This document shows positions 53,101 through 63,028 of a stretch of 64,000 nt of DNA, in pieces. The DNA comes from Didymodactylos carnosus (Eukaryota > Rotifera > Eurotatoria > Philodinida > Philodinidae). The position numbers and the translations under genes were made by a program. Location of the stretch: positions 57,190 through 121,189 of the forward strand of contig CAJNOQ010000008.1 in assembly GCA_905250885.1 (NCBI GenBank), in the 5' to 3' direction. Position 1 is the stretch's first letter. Each line of letters begins with the position of its first letter. The notes beneath the pieces were generated by a model that worked only from the letters and a program-made list of their open reading frames with translations, had not been told where the DNA came from and did no database searches.

Positions 53101-56100
53101 GAAATAAAACATTATAAAATATTCTCTTTTAGAACATTAACATATTGTATGTGGAATTTGATGGCAGGTGAGCAAGAAGAAAAAGTTCCAAAAATTGCAT
53201 TACCACCACCGACAAAACGTCGAGATCAAATGCGTACGTTTAATTAAGTTTTAAATTCTTTTTTTAATCACTTGTTTCTCAGTGAGATTAAAAAGTATTT
53301 TTAACTTTAATTTGTTTCTCGTTTTTTTATTTTCTCTAGCAACTGTTACAGTTGCACAATTTGGTTTTACTGATTTTGAAGAAGCACCACCAATGAGTGC
53401 ATTCGGACTTGATATTAATGCCGATCCACCACAAAAACCGAAGTAGATATTATTGGTCTAATGTATTGATGACTTATAAAAATATCTATTTCGCTTTAGA
53501 ATGTCAATTATTCCTGATGATCAAGTTAATGTGCTAAATTTTGATAATAACATGAGTGCACAAGCATTTGAAGAACATACTCCTTTATTCATTAATAATA
53601 TTGATCAAACAACAGGACAATCAACTTCAACAGGTAATATTTTTATCCTGTTTAGAAACCATAACGGTCAATTCTCTATCTCATTTTAGCTAAAAGCGTA
53701 ACAACAACAACTGCTACAACATCTCTCATTACGTCTCCGATACAATCTCAACAACAGACAGTAACAGCGTCTGTTGCTAGTCCACAATTAGCGACAACAA
53801 TTCATATGAAACCGCAGAATAGTGAAAAAACAAAAGCAGCACTTGAAGTAGATTTTTAACTGAACTGTTATGCTCCCTTATGAATAACTATGATACATTA
53901 TTTTAGGTATCGGTAAAAGCCGAATATGAACAAAAACCAATTTCAGCTATAAATAGTACGGTAGAAGATGATGACTTTTTCCATCCAGAACCACCACCAA
54001 AATCAGATTATGGAAAAAAAGCAATGGCAAGTAGCAATAATTATTTTGTTTTTGAAAAAGACAATCATTCCTAATAGCAAATATTGTCTTTTTCTAGGCA
54101 TTTGTCGCGAGAAATTATCATAATCTAAAGTTTACTGCACTTTGTCTAGCATTTGTTATCAATTTTTTGATGTTATTTTATAAAGTAAAGTTAAAGTGGC
54201 ATACTTTTTATGAAAAAAAAAAGAGAAGATAATCATCTAATTTTCATAGGCAATTGCTTTTCCAACTGGTGGTGCACAACTGATACCTGATGAAGGAATA
54301 GATGGTGAAGATGAAGATGAAAATGAAGTGATTATGATTGATCCAAAAAATTATTACATGAATTATCTATTACGTTCAAGTGCTTTTCTACATTCATGTG
54401 TAGCATTTTTAATGATGATTAGTTATTATAAATTGAAAGTAATGTATTCTTTTTTTTCTTTTTTGAATTATTCTTGAGTGTATTATTTTATTTATAGGTT
54501 CCATTAGTAATATTCAAACGTGAAAAAGAAATTGCTAGAAAATTAGAATTTGAAGGTACATGGTTAACTGCTGAAGCAACAGAAGATCATCCCTGGATTA
54601 TATCATATTTATCACGTGAATGGCATAAATTAGTTATTAGTTCAAGATCATTTCCCGATTCATATTGGGATAAATTTGTTAAGAAAAAAGTTCGAAATAA
54701 ATATAGTGATCAATTTGATTATGATGAATTAAGTAAATTTTTGGGTATGGAAAAAAGTGATACACCACACAAATTTGAAATAGTAAAACAACCACAGTAT
54801 GGTTTCTGGGGAAAGTATGTTATTAATAAAACTAAACTTTTTCTATCAAATTAAATTTATCTCATTTTTAGATTAACAGCTATAGATTGGCGATATCAGT
54901 TATGGAAATGGGGTGTGATATTTACTGACAATGTAGGCTAATATATCATACTATTAATCTAAATATTTATTTTATTCCAGTTTTTGTTTTTTTGTTTTTA
55001 GTCATTTCTTTACGTATTCTTCTATTTCCTATTTTCTGTAATTGGAAATTATAATTATTTTGTATTTGCTGCACACTTACTCGATGTTGCTATTAGTGTT
55101 AAAGCATTAAGTACAATATTAAAGTCGATTACACATAATGGCAGACAGGTAAAACACATATTTTAATGTCTCATGAAAATAATCTATAAGATATTATTGT
55201 TTATTTCCATATCTAGCTTATGTTAACAATCATGTTAATGGCCGTATTGGTCTATCTTTATACAGTAATAGCATTTAATTTCTTTCGAAAATTTTATACA
55301 AAAGAAGAAGATGATGAAGTAGAACAAAATTGTAAAGATATGTTTACGGTATGCATTTTAAATTATTATTATTTATTTTTAATATACTTCTTTTACTTTA
55401 TTTTTAGTGTTTCAAATTTCATTTGTATAGTGGTATTCGTGCTGGAGGTAAATGCTAATTCTTTCTAAAATCAACAACGTATTAAATTAAATTTTTATTT
55501 TATTCTTTAGGTGGTATTGGAGATGAACTAGAATCGCCTAATGGAGATCCATTAGAATTTTACAGAATCATATTCGATATAACATTTTTCTTTTTCATTA
55601 TTGTTATTTTGTTGGCAATTATTCAAGGTAGATAAGTAACTATTATAATAGATATGATATAATGTATTTTTTCATTCACCTAGGTTTGATTATTGATGCA
55701 TTCGGTGATCTTCGAGAACAATTGGATTCTGTTAAATCGACTCTTGAAGTATGTGACACTGTTTTATCGTTTAAACTTTTTATTTTAATTATCATATATC
55801 AGTTTTGCTAATGGCAAATACTTTTTATTTTTCTCATAAAATCTGTAAATGTATCGTTTTTTTTTCTTAGTCAAAATGTTTTATCTGTGGTATTGGTCAA
55901 GAATATTTCGACAAAGAACCGCACGGTTTTGAAGTTCATACAACAAAAGAACATAATTTCGCTAATTATATGTTCTTTTTAACACATTTACTTAATAAAC
56001 CAGATACAGAATATACTGGACAAGTAAGTTTGATTTGATTTTTTCATTTTAAAATTATATGAAGAATATCTTTTTTTATTTAGGAAAGTTTTGTATGGGA

Positions 56101-56191
56101 ATTATATCAAAAACGTGATTGGAATTTTTTTCCAGTGGGTGACTGTTTTAGACGACAGTATGAAACGGGTGGTACAACCGATCAAAGTTAA
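26184..56191 (+). CDS. RyR: Ryanodine receptor, intracellular calcium release channel
   Basis: Tetrameric ER/SR channel that releases stored calcium. Several dozen exons give an apparently complete, unbroken protein of the usual ~5,000-residue class. Recognised in order: N-terminal start FMRTEDHLCL and [11 protein letters not shown]; inositol-receptor-like and MIR region (27178-29385; [14 protein letters not shown]); RIH (29430-30150); SPRY1 (30220-30660); RyR repeats (ENIHELW, ENTHNVW; 31000-31750); SPRY2 (31850-32405); SPRY3 with an S/T-rich insertion (33480-34100); GRIK and HIPEE-like region; central helical part (35470-44800); third and fourth RyR repeats ([14 protein letters not shown]; 41370-42250); RIH-associated domain ([10 protein letters not shown]; 49800-50540); two EF-hands (51457-51811); membrane region with pore GGGIGDE; C-terminal CFICGIG...HTTKEH zinc site and ending [12 protein letters not shown]. 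The start at 26184 gives [18 protein letters not shown]; an alternative start lies at 25633. Introns hold transposon-like inserts. Confidence 0.95.
35660..36575. repeat. Inverted-repeat element of GCCCGATCGGGCAA words in a RyR intron
   Basis: The ends are AGTCCGTTGTCAC and, read on the other strand from the right, AGTCTGTTATCAC. The interior carries many copies of GCCCGATCGGGCAA and variants (TTGCCCGAACGGGC, GCCTGATCGGGCAA). The flanks share ACAGAT immediately outside or one base away, a possible target duplication. It fills nearly all of an intron that starts at about 35632-35635 and ends at 36640. Its GC content is well above that of the surroundings. Open frames inside (35516-36323) are by-products of the repeat. 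Confidence 0.7.
38832..39031. mobile_element. MITE-like fold-back insertion in a RyR intron
   Basis: GGTCTGGTCA near the left end is mirrored by TGACCAGACC at the right end. Interrupted matching continues inward (TTATGGCGTCTTAGATCGAGAT against ATCTCGATTTATAAGGCGCC). About 200 bases, non-coding. Confidence 0.6.
39181..39207 (+). other. Candidate 27-base alternative microexon of the ryanodine receptor
   Basis: It is preceded by a strong acceptor (CTTTCAAACCTTTTTCAG) and followed by the donor GTATTA. Its 27 bases keep the phase of the flanking exons (upstream exon ends TA at 38783; downstream exon begins with T at 39388). Included, it inserts SRWSKRKDS between Y and D of the sequence NDDY-DRLQV; skipped, the frame also stays open. 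The insert is basic and serine-rich, of a kind that could be phosphorylated. It was found only by splice-site reading. Confidence 0.4.
40441..41081. mobile_element. TIR element in a RyR intron
   Basis: The left end is ACACAGCGGGCAT and the reverse complement of the right end is ACACAGTGGGCAT. An inner block GGCGGACAT is also mirrored. The flanks share AAT. The element is 641 bases and has no transposase frame; the open frame at 40670-40876 is unsupported. It lies between the exon ending ASR (about 40410) and the exon starting AYDPELF (about 41130). Confidence 0.65.
45266..45331 (+). other. 22-codon RyR exon next to the largest intron
   Basis: The exon encodes [22 protein letters not shown] with good borders (TTATAG acceptor, GTAGGT donor) in phase 0. 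It sits between ...AKHKLIE and [14 protein letters not shown]. Vertebrate receptors as I know them pass more directly from one to the other, so this acidic exon may be lineage-specific or optional. Confidence 0.5.
45389..47980. mobile_element. Palindromic Tc1/mariner-like element, itself interrupted, in the largest RyR intron
   Basis: The left end CAGTGGTGGCCAAAATTTTCC follows TATATATA. The right end, near 47980, is its diverged complement (GGAAAAAATGTTGACCACCC ACT) followed by TA, fitting the TA target of this superfamily. The left arm (to about 45690) is mirrored by 45960-46157; for example CCACATGGTTGGTAAAGTCA against TGACTTTACCAACCATGTGG. The mirror resumes at about 47918 with GTTTACACTTGAAACAATAA. 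The gap between is foreign sequence, listed separately. No transposase frame was found. Confidence 0.7.
46158..47922. repeat. Sequence nested in the Tc1-like element; probably two fold-back elements in tandem
   Basis: Sub-element one (about 46158-47030) contains inverted blocks such as CGCACAGGAAT/ATTCCTGTGCG and GCCTAGGAGTTGAC/GTCAACTCCTACC. Sub-element two (about 47030-47922) has ends CTCAAGGGTATCCCTCCCC and, mirrored, CTCATTAAGGGTAACCACCCC. It also has a long inner palindrome: ATCCGATCGAGTTCAAAATT near 47250 against its complement near 47485. About 45 bases of the host element are missing at the junction. Open frames within (46113-47655) follow the palindromes and are not genes. Confidence 0.55.
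51457..51811 (+). other. Pair of EF-hands in the ryanodine receptor
   Basis: Two exons encode [13 protein letters not shown] and [13 protein letters not shown], about 35 residues apart. Both loops carry the full set of calcium-ligand positions (D-x-N/D-x-D-G-x-I-x-x-x-E), whereas loops in vertebrate skeletal receptors are degenerate. They are followed by [28 protein letters not shown], broken here by an intron after the last residue. Confidence 0.9.
54096..56191 (+). other. Ryanodine receptor membrane domain and pore
   Basis: Hydrophobic segments include [46 protein letters not shown] and [19 protein letters not shown], and the pore helix [19 protein letters not shown]. The selectivity filter GGGIGDE is split by an intron after the first base of its second glycine (55447/55511). 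[11 protein letters not shown], the zinc-binding CFICGIG block and the terminal FPVGDCFRR are all intact, so the channel should be functional. Confidence 0.92.
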
Positions 56192-57358
56192 ATTTGAACA
56201 AAGAATATTTAGTTACCTACCCATTTTTTCTTTTCGTCCATAATTTTGGTGTGCTACTATTATTATAAAAGACAGGACAGTTATTAGACTAATTTACCGG
56301 TGACATTTTAACTGGATATATAAAAATTACTCTCGTCACCGTTTGTACAAATACCAACAGACCTGATCCATATGGGTGCTATTTGATTTGAAAAAGAAAT
56401 TCGAACAACTGTTGTAGATGATGAATTTCTATAATTTTATGTGTTGGGTTTTTACTGTGTGTTCCTCCTTTTTTTCTCTTTGCTACTATTGAACAGTGAT
56501 AAAATAAGAACAATGTTTTGTTGTAACTATTTGATGATAATTATACATTTTTTGTCTTTTAATTATTGAATTTTTGTACTTCTTAGAAAGTACTTTCGTC
56601 AACTTGAAAAATTTACATAAATGACAAACGAAAGACAATATACTCGTACGCGAAATAACATTTTCAAGCGACAGCAATTTATCGTTGCTATATATTTCTT
56701 TCAAAAACTTCTGATCTGACGAGGAGATTTCTGATTTTTAGACTTTTTTCCTGATGAAAATTCTACTGATTTTCAATTCTTTTCCTGCTTTGATTGTACA
56801 GAATTTTATAATTATCTCTTGAATAATCAATAGCTGTTAACACAAATTCACTTATCAAAAAAATACAGTTATGTTGCAAAAATACCAGGAACGATGTAGC
56901 AAACAGTTTGTTCTCCATATTCGCTTTATTTTGGCTCTTGTCGGTTTATTAAAAAATATTTGTGTCTATTTTGTTTATATTGTTAAATGAACAGCTATGA
57001 AAATACCAGTAGAGTACCCACACATGATTATCTTTCTCTCTTTTTCTTTGTTTCGCTCGTAAGACAGACCTTCTCATTACTCGCTTGATAGAAAAAAGTC
57101 ACAAGCGTTTGTGAGAATGAAAATTTTGCTTGTTCAAGAAAAAACTGCTCGATACTTTCCTGTTACTTACTCAATACTTTCTCGTGATTTTGAAAAAAAA
57201 TCTCCTAGTCAACTCCTGATTTTTTACTGAAAAATCCTGATTTCGAAAATCTCAGATATCGAATACACTATGGAGCTTTTCTGAATTATAATTAAGAGTC
57301 ATTGCACGAGTGAGACAGCTTTTTTGCGTACCAGTTGCTCAATCGATGTTTGAGTTAA
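56192..57358. other. 3' side of the ryanodine receptor gene
   Basis: Presumed 3' UTR and spacer; no other gene is recognised. From about 57288 to 57352 there is a diverged partial copy of the TIR of the next element (GAGTCATTGCACGAGTGAGA and TTGCTCAATCGATGTTTGAG). Confidence 0.45.
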
Positions 57359-59652
57359 TAATAAGTGATGTATCATTCTATTGAATGTACTTAAGAGTCA
57401 CTGCACGAGTGAAACGGCAAAAGTTGCTCAATCGATGTTTCAGTTTTTGGCTCCGGATTTTACCGTAGGTAGAGGCAACATATATAGGAAGATTCCCAAA
57501 ATTTTTTCGTTCGAACTTACTTCGTTAAAAAGTTATAGAGCTTTTTTTAGAGGATTTTATCTGATTTTCTGCTGGTTTATCCTATTAGGCTTATTGTTTT
57601 TATTTCTTTAATTATTCCCTGATCCCAGTTAGCCAGAATTAGGCGCTCAACAACTCTACCGTAGGATCCTACAAGATTCTTACAAGATCCTACGAAAATC
57701 TTGTAGGACTTTGTAGGAAAACTTCAAAGCTAAAAAATCCCACTGTAAGATTATTATAGGATCCTGTAGTCAGATCTTGTAAGATCCTACAGGATCCTAT
57801 GGTAGGATTACAGTAGGATTTTATCTGATTTTCTGCTGGTTTATCCTACTAGGTTTATTGTTTTTATTTCTTTAATTATTTCCTGATCCCAGTTAGCCAG
57901 AATCAGGTGATTCTAAGCCGGGATATATCAAAGACTTGTGAGTAACTCGCACGTCGTCGAACAGTAGCGAGTTTCGATGGCTCACAGTGTTCGGTGCGAC
58001 AATGAAACTAAAAGAATGTTTCGTTTTCTACAGTAATATAAATCGTTTTTTACTCTAATATAAATACATCGCTACTGTCACAGTAGCGTTGTATTTATAT
58101 TAGAGTTACTGAAAAACACATCGTTGGTTGTGTTCTCGTATAGAAAAAGAAAAGAAACTGTATACAGGGCGAAAAAATAGGAATTCTACAAAATCCTACA
58201 CAAAATCTTACAGTAGAATTTTCTAAGAAATGCATAAGATTCCTATTATAGGAATCTTATAGGATTTTTCCTACAGTTCTATATCAAGAATCCTACGGAA
58301 CTCCTGCCGTAAGATTTCATAGGACCCTACAATAGGAATCCTATGAAATGCTATTCTCAGTAAGATCCTAGTAGGATTACTTGATCTGGACAGGTCAAAA
58401 AATCGGATCAAGATCGTACAAGATTTTATTCATCTTATAAAATCTTATAAAAATCATACAAGAATGTTACAAAATCTGATGAAATCTCACTATAAGATCT
58501 TACATCAAGAATGAGTTTCTATGTTTCGTACTGAACCTTATGAAATCAGACAAAATCATACAAGAATCTTATAAGATCTTACAGTAAGGTTCTTTCACCT
58601 GGGCAGGCATACACCGGTTATAACCGATAAAAATTTCACCTGTTTTCTGCAGCGAAGTGCATAATAAGCACACATACTAAAATCTTTTTAACAACTAGGT
58701 TTTGTAGATCAAACAGTTTTCTACAAGATCAGTTATGGTGGAAGTCTTCATATTTTTCTGTTTCTGCCGCAATCGTTTTTTGACGAAGAGCTCTAAATCG
58801 ATTAGAACCGACAATGAGATTTTTAGCAAATCTTTTTTTCGTAAGTACTGAATCAAGACGAAGAATAGATCATCTTGTAGAAAAAATATTTGCTATACGA
58901 AATCCAGCTGTTAGAAAAATTCTATAAAAACAGTTTTCATTAAGAAACACTTTTTGCAAACAAAATGCACAATTTCAATCGGTCCAGCTTAGTCTATAGG
59001 TTACTTGCCTGAAAAGCTATGAATTTTATAAAACGTTATGAGAAAGTTGACTCATTAAGAAAAGTTTTGGTTACCTTTTAGAATTTCCGAAAAACAGGTT
59101 CTTCAGAAAACCGGGTCTTCCAGAGCCAGCATAAACAGTCGTGGTCGAATATATGAAAAAATAAGTTTTACATATGTGAACTTAAAAAACATGTAAAACT
59201 TTTCTTAATGAGTCACGATGGTAACCCGCAAATTTCTCATTAAAATGAGACATCTCGTAGCTCTGCACGATCTTTCTTTGCAAAGTTATAGAATTTACAA
59301 GACAAGCTCTAAGTGTTAATTGTCAGCTCAAAGGTACAGAAATAAGAAGGAAAAAATTGATTTAGGGCTTTTCTTGTAAATTTATTTACGTTTTTTTTTG
59401 TTTTTTACTAAAGTTATTACTTTTATACAAGTATCGTTTAAGACTATTTTTAGGGCTTTTAGGAAAAGCTATCTATGACTTTTTAACGAAGTAAGTCCGA
59501 ACGAAAAAATTTTGGGAATCTTCCTATATATGTTGCCTCTACCTACGGTAAAATCCTGAGCCAAAAACTGAAACATCGATTGAGCAACTTTTGCCGTTTC
59601 ACTCGTGCAGTGACTCTTAAGTACATTCAATGGAATGATACATCACTTATTA
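57359..59652. mobile_element. Long-TIR element of about 2.3 kb
   Basis: Near-identical inverted repeats of about 190 bases close the element. Left: AATAAGTGATGTATCATTC, then CACTGCACGAGTGAAACGGC, then GGTAGAGGCAACATATATAG. Right: the exact complements of these, ending GATACATCACTTATTA at 59652. TA can be read next to both ends, which would fit a mariner-type target, but the ends are self-symmetric so this is ambiguous. The interior has no transposase frame and contains the TAGGATCCTA array listed next, so it is non-autonomous or invaded. Confidence 0.8.
57650..58600. repeat. TAGGATCCTA/TAAGATCTTA word array, copy 2
   Basis: Dense TAGGATCCTAC, CTTGTAGGAC and ATCTTACAAG words. The block GAAAAACACATCGTTG...TCCTACACAAAATCTTACAG near 58105-58215 matches the copy at about 14665-14770. 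A ~90-base unit (GATTTTATCTGATTTTCTGC onward) occurs twice in direct orientation, at about 57553-57643 and 57818-57909. After 58400 the words shift to the CTTATAAAATCTTA type. Confidence 0.65.
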
Positions 59653-59860
59653 GGTACATCACGTAGGTGAAAAAGTCCATCTTTGAGAGTCAGTTTTAAA
59701 TAAAATTCTCTCGTACATTCAAGACATAGATATCACTCTTATCTGCTATAATAATCGTTAATGTAGGAGCATCTTCTTGCTAGATGCCGTACATTCATAG
59801 TCACAGCAGTCCAAATTTTACCGTTTCTCAGATTATTACTCAATCACATAGAGATTTTGA

Positions 59861-59867
59861 ATATATA
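59861..59867 (+). promoter_or_regulatory. TATA box of the 7SL RNA gene
   Basis: ATATATA lies 24-30 bases before the inferred RNA start at 59891, the standard place for an external RNA polymerase III TATA element. It ends the AT-rich upstream flank. Confidence 0.6.
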
Positions 59868-59890
59868 CTTATTTCAGAACGATATCTATC

Positions 59891-60197
59891 GGCTGGGAAT
59901 AGTGGCGTGTTTCTGTAACTCAAGTTACTTTGAGAGCCGGGTTGTGTTGAATGGCTTGCGGATGGGACCACTGTTTGCCGTTGTGTCCTATGTTGATCGA
60001 GTGTCCGCACTAATCTCGGCATCAACATGGTTTGGTGAGAGGAATCTATCAATACCAGGTTGTCTAAGGAGAGGTGAACCGGTTCAGGCCCGAAAGGGAG
60101 CAAATCAAAGCCTCTATGTCAAGCGGTAGTGGGATAGCGCTTGTGAATAGGCAACGGTAACCAGCCCGTCTAATACAGTTGGACCACAATCCTTTTT
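59891..60197 (+). ncRNA. RN7SL: Signal recognition particle RNA (7SL)
   Basis: RNA scaffold of the SRP, which directs secretory and membrane proteins to the ER. About 300 bases, the normal size, and markedly richer in GC than the flanks. Recognised blocks in order: Alu-domain start GGCTGGGAATAGTGGCGTG with the conserved TGTAAC; helix 6 loop GTGTCCGCACTAA (60001-60013) with the GGCATCAACATGG strand; CCAGGTTGTCTAAGGAG; GGTGAACCGG; helix 8 with GAAA tetraloop (60092-60095) and the asymmetric AGCA loop for SRP54 binding (60099-60102); AATCAAAGCC; and the closing strand GTAGTGGGATAGCGCTTGTG. It ends at a TTTTT terminator (60193-60197). A TATA box lies upstream. No disruption is seen, so a functional copy is likely, but a pseudogene cannot be excluded by eye. 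Two open frames on opposite strands across it (59840-60129) are spurious. Confidence 0.93.
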
Positions 60198-60361
60198 AAT
60201 ACATTTTTGGTTTTTTAGTTTTTGTTTTATTTTATTTTGCATGTTTCCTTTCTTAAAAAGCATTTTTAGGCCTGTCCGCGTCAAAGTCAACTTTTTCGTA
60301 ACGTTTTATAAAACAAAAAAGATCTGGGTAGGCACTACAGACTGGAGATGGAATGTCTTAA

Positions 60362-60580
60362 GTGGAATGTCTTCTTTTATACCTTAAACGTTTTCCTTTA
60401 ATATCACAAGCAAGCAAAGTCCAGCAGCTATCTCGTTTAGTCAGTGTTTTTGGAAAATACTACTTTCAGAAAAGTGTCTTTTGTCAGAACGATGGAAGCT
60501 GCTAGACGAGCTGGCTGCTAGGCTTTGCTTAGTTGTCATATTAAACAGGTATGTTTAAGCTACGAAATAAGACATTTCAC
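60362..60580. repeat. Fold-back repeat downstream of the 7SL gene
   Basis: GTGGAATGTCTT at the left end is mirrored by AAGACATTTCAC at the right. AGCAAAGTCCAGCAGCTATCTC is mirrored by a diverged complement ending GCTTTGCTTAG. Loop about 60450-60490. Non-coding. Confidence 0.65.
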
Positions 60581-63028
60581 GAGTCAGTAGGTTGGTTGCT
60601 TGAAAAGCTATAAATAAGCGTTGCGGACTTACGTTTTTTTGGCTGTATTACATGGGAGGCCGTTTTTTGTCCTATGTCCTCAAAACGCATTATTGAGAAT
60701 AGTTCGACAATTGTTCCAAATATGACAATGATACCAGGAAGAGTAAGGGAACTTGCTAAAAACATATTATATAGACTAAACAATATAACTAAACAAATAT
60801 AAATACATATCAAACACAAGTTCTTTTATTTCCATGAATTAGACCCAATTCTTGAGAAAAATAATGAGACATAGTTATTTGTTAAGTGAGGCATATCAAT
60901 ACTTGAGCAGATTTTTACTTTTGAATAAAAAACAATTTAGGAACGATAACATTTGTTCGTATGCATCGAACTGTGACAAAATATCTCCTACGTTTTCCTT
61001 TCCTATCTTCTGCATTTTGTACCGTAAACGGAGCAAAGAATAAGTAAGCCGGTATTTGCCTTCATCAATTAGAAGATGTCTGTTAACTACTTATATTAGA
61101 CGTAAGGACTTTAGTGAAAAACTCCATTCGGAAGGGAGGGAAGTACGGGAAAAACTAATCATTCATAGAATTAGGGACACCATTCTTTATCTGTCTAAAT
61201 TTTATCTGCATAACCGATCCTGAAATGTTTAAGTTCTTTCTTCATATGTAAAATTGATCTAACATGAAAGTACTAGACTTGTGACAGTTAGACATCGAAA
61301 TCGTTTTTCAGTTCCGATCCGAAGAAACTTTTGCTCATAAAATACGAAAAGGATGCAGATGCAAATAGTGAGACTGTGAACAGCCAGATGTCTTTTGTTT
61401 TTTTGAATAAAGTTCGTTGTGCTTGCAGAGAGTATAGTGACTTAATAAAGTTTGCATGAAACAGTAAAAGGACTATATGGAAAGATCAATGTCTAGAAAA
61501 AAACTGTCTGGGTTCGTGATAATTTTTTTGAAAAAGTTTTGTTTAAATATGTAGAACAAGTAAATTTGCCATCCAAATCGAAAGCATTCAAAAGAATTCT
61601 TGGTCACAGTCTCGCTTATGCCTAGTGACAGTGCACCGTTTGTTGAGCTACAGTTCCTCGATAATGGGAATGAGAAATAGTTCACGTTTCTAGGAATGGT
61701 CTACCTTCGAATGAGACTTCAATTCTTTTTGAATGGAGAAATGTTCGCATGCCGAAGTTGTGTTTCTCATGATGTAGTAGTCTTCTATGTCCTTTAGCAT
61801 GTCAGTGAATTATATAGTCCAAGATGAGTAAAGGTAATTTGTTTGATGATGTTGTTTTTGCGTACTAGTTCTAAATAAAATTCAACAGAAGTATTAAAAA
61901 TAACAACACAAACTGCCAACATTCACAGCTTGTTTTTCAGAAATATTGACATTCTCATTATTGCTGAGACTAATGACATTCGATTCTTTCTTGTTGACTT
62001 CCGAAATGTACTTTCGATAGTCACGCCTGAGCCTATGACGATTACTTAAAATAGATGGACAACGAACTTTCTTCAAGGAAAGAAATATTATACAGCTACA
62101 AATATGAACTAAAGCAGCCAACAGCTAAGTTTCTTCGCTATGTGTTCATGTACTTAAGTAGAACATCAAGATTTTGGGAAGACAAATTTTAACTGTCAAC
62201 TTTAAGTGTAGTAATTAATCTGAGAGTCTTTTTAAATATATTTCTTACTCTTTCAATATGTTTGTTATGTAAATACTTATTAAACTAACAGATTAATGAG
62301 AACGAGACCATACAATAGTTTCTCGTTTAAAAAGAACTGTAATTCCCGTTCAAAGGAACTAGGACTGGTGAACTGCTGCCTAGAAAGTACTGCATGATGG
62401 TACTGATTTTGTTTTAATATTTGATCGCGAACGTAACTACTTGTTCTTATAGTGGTGAACGAATATTAATAAAAACAGTTATATATCATAAACCTACATT
62501 TGCTTCAACCCTATTTAGACAGGAACCCATGATTTTTATTGGTTGATTAATCCGATGAAACTGGCTGGTCAGATATATTTGATGCCGTTGTGTTCTTCTC
62601 AAATATGTTGTTTTTAGTTAGTTTTGTATTTTTTCACTGATTCTAGACGCTTATGATAATAAGGTACTATACTCTAGTAGAACTTCTTGTAATCACATTT
62701 GAACAGTTGCAAAAACTTTTTTAATAATTTCAAAATTTTTTCTCTGTTAGACTTGGAGTTTGTGAGACAGTCTACGATCATACGTAATTGTATGTGTGAT
62801 GGCTATGATTGTTACACATGAAAAGAGAATGTAAAAACAATTTTCACCCAAGATCTTGAAATATAAATTAGAAAGCTCGAGAAAGAAATTGAAATGAAAA
62901 AGTAAAGAAGGTAATTGATGGCTTTGGAGATATGGAAATGGTATACGTTCATCACAATAAGAATAAATAGTTATATGTTCACTGTCAACACCAAAACAGA
63001 AATCACTGCCACCGTGCAGTACTTCCAT
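60577..63028 (-). CDS. Unidentified multi-exon gene (approximate, probably incomplete)
   Basis: Several minus-strand stretches look like real exons, judged by residue mix and splice borders. 62747-63028 (MEVLHGGSDFCFGVD...). About 61894-62130 (SLKKVRCPSILSNRHRLRRDYRKYI). 61705-61791, a phase-0 exon DIEDYYIMRNTTSACEHFS... with donor GTAGAC. About 61550-61610 (NSFECFRFGWQIYL). 61310-61460 (SLYSLQAQRTLFKKTKDIW). About 60900-61062 (GKYRLTYSLLRLRYKMQKIG). The last exon, 60577-60755, has acceptor TTTTAG and ends SSNQPTDS. I could not join all phases. DIEDYY, WQIYL and YSLQAQRTLF are spaced in a way that faintly recalls an RGS-type helical domain; this is only a hint. The 5' end may lie beyond 63028 or outside the window. 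Confidence 0.35.

Noticed and set aside
59840-60129. Two overlapping open frames on opposite strands
   Set aside because: They lie across the 7SL RNA gene, whose conserved blocks explain the sequence.
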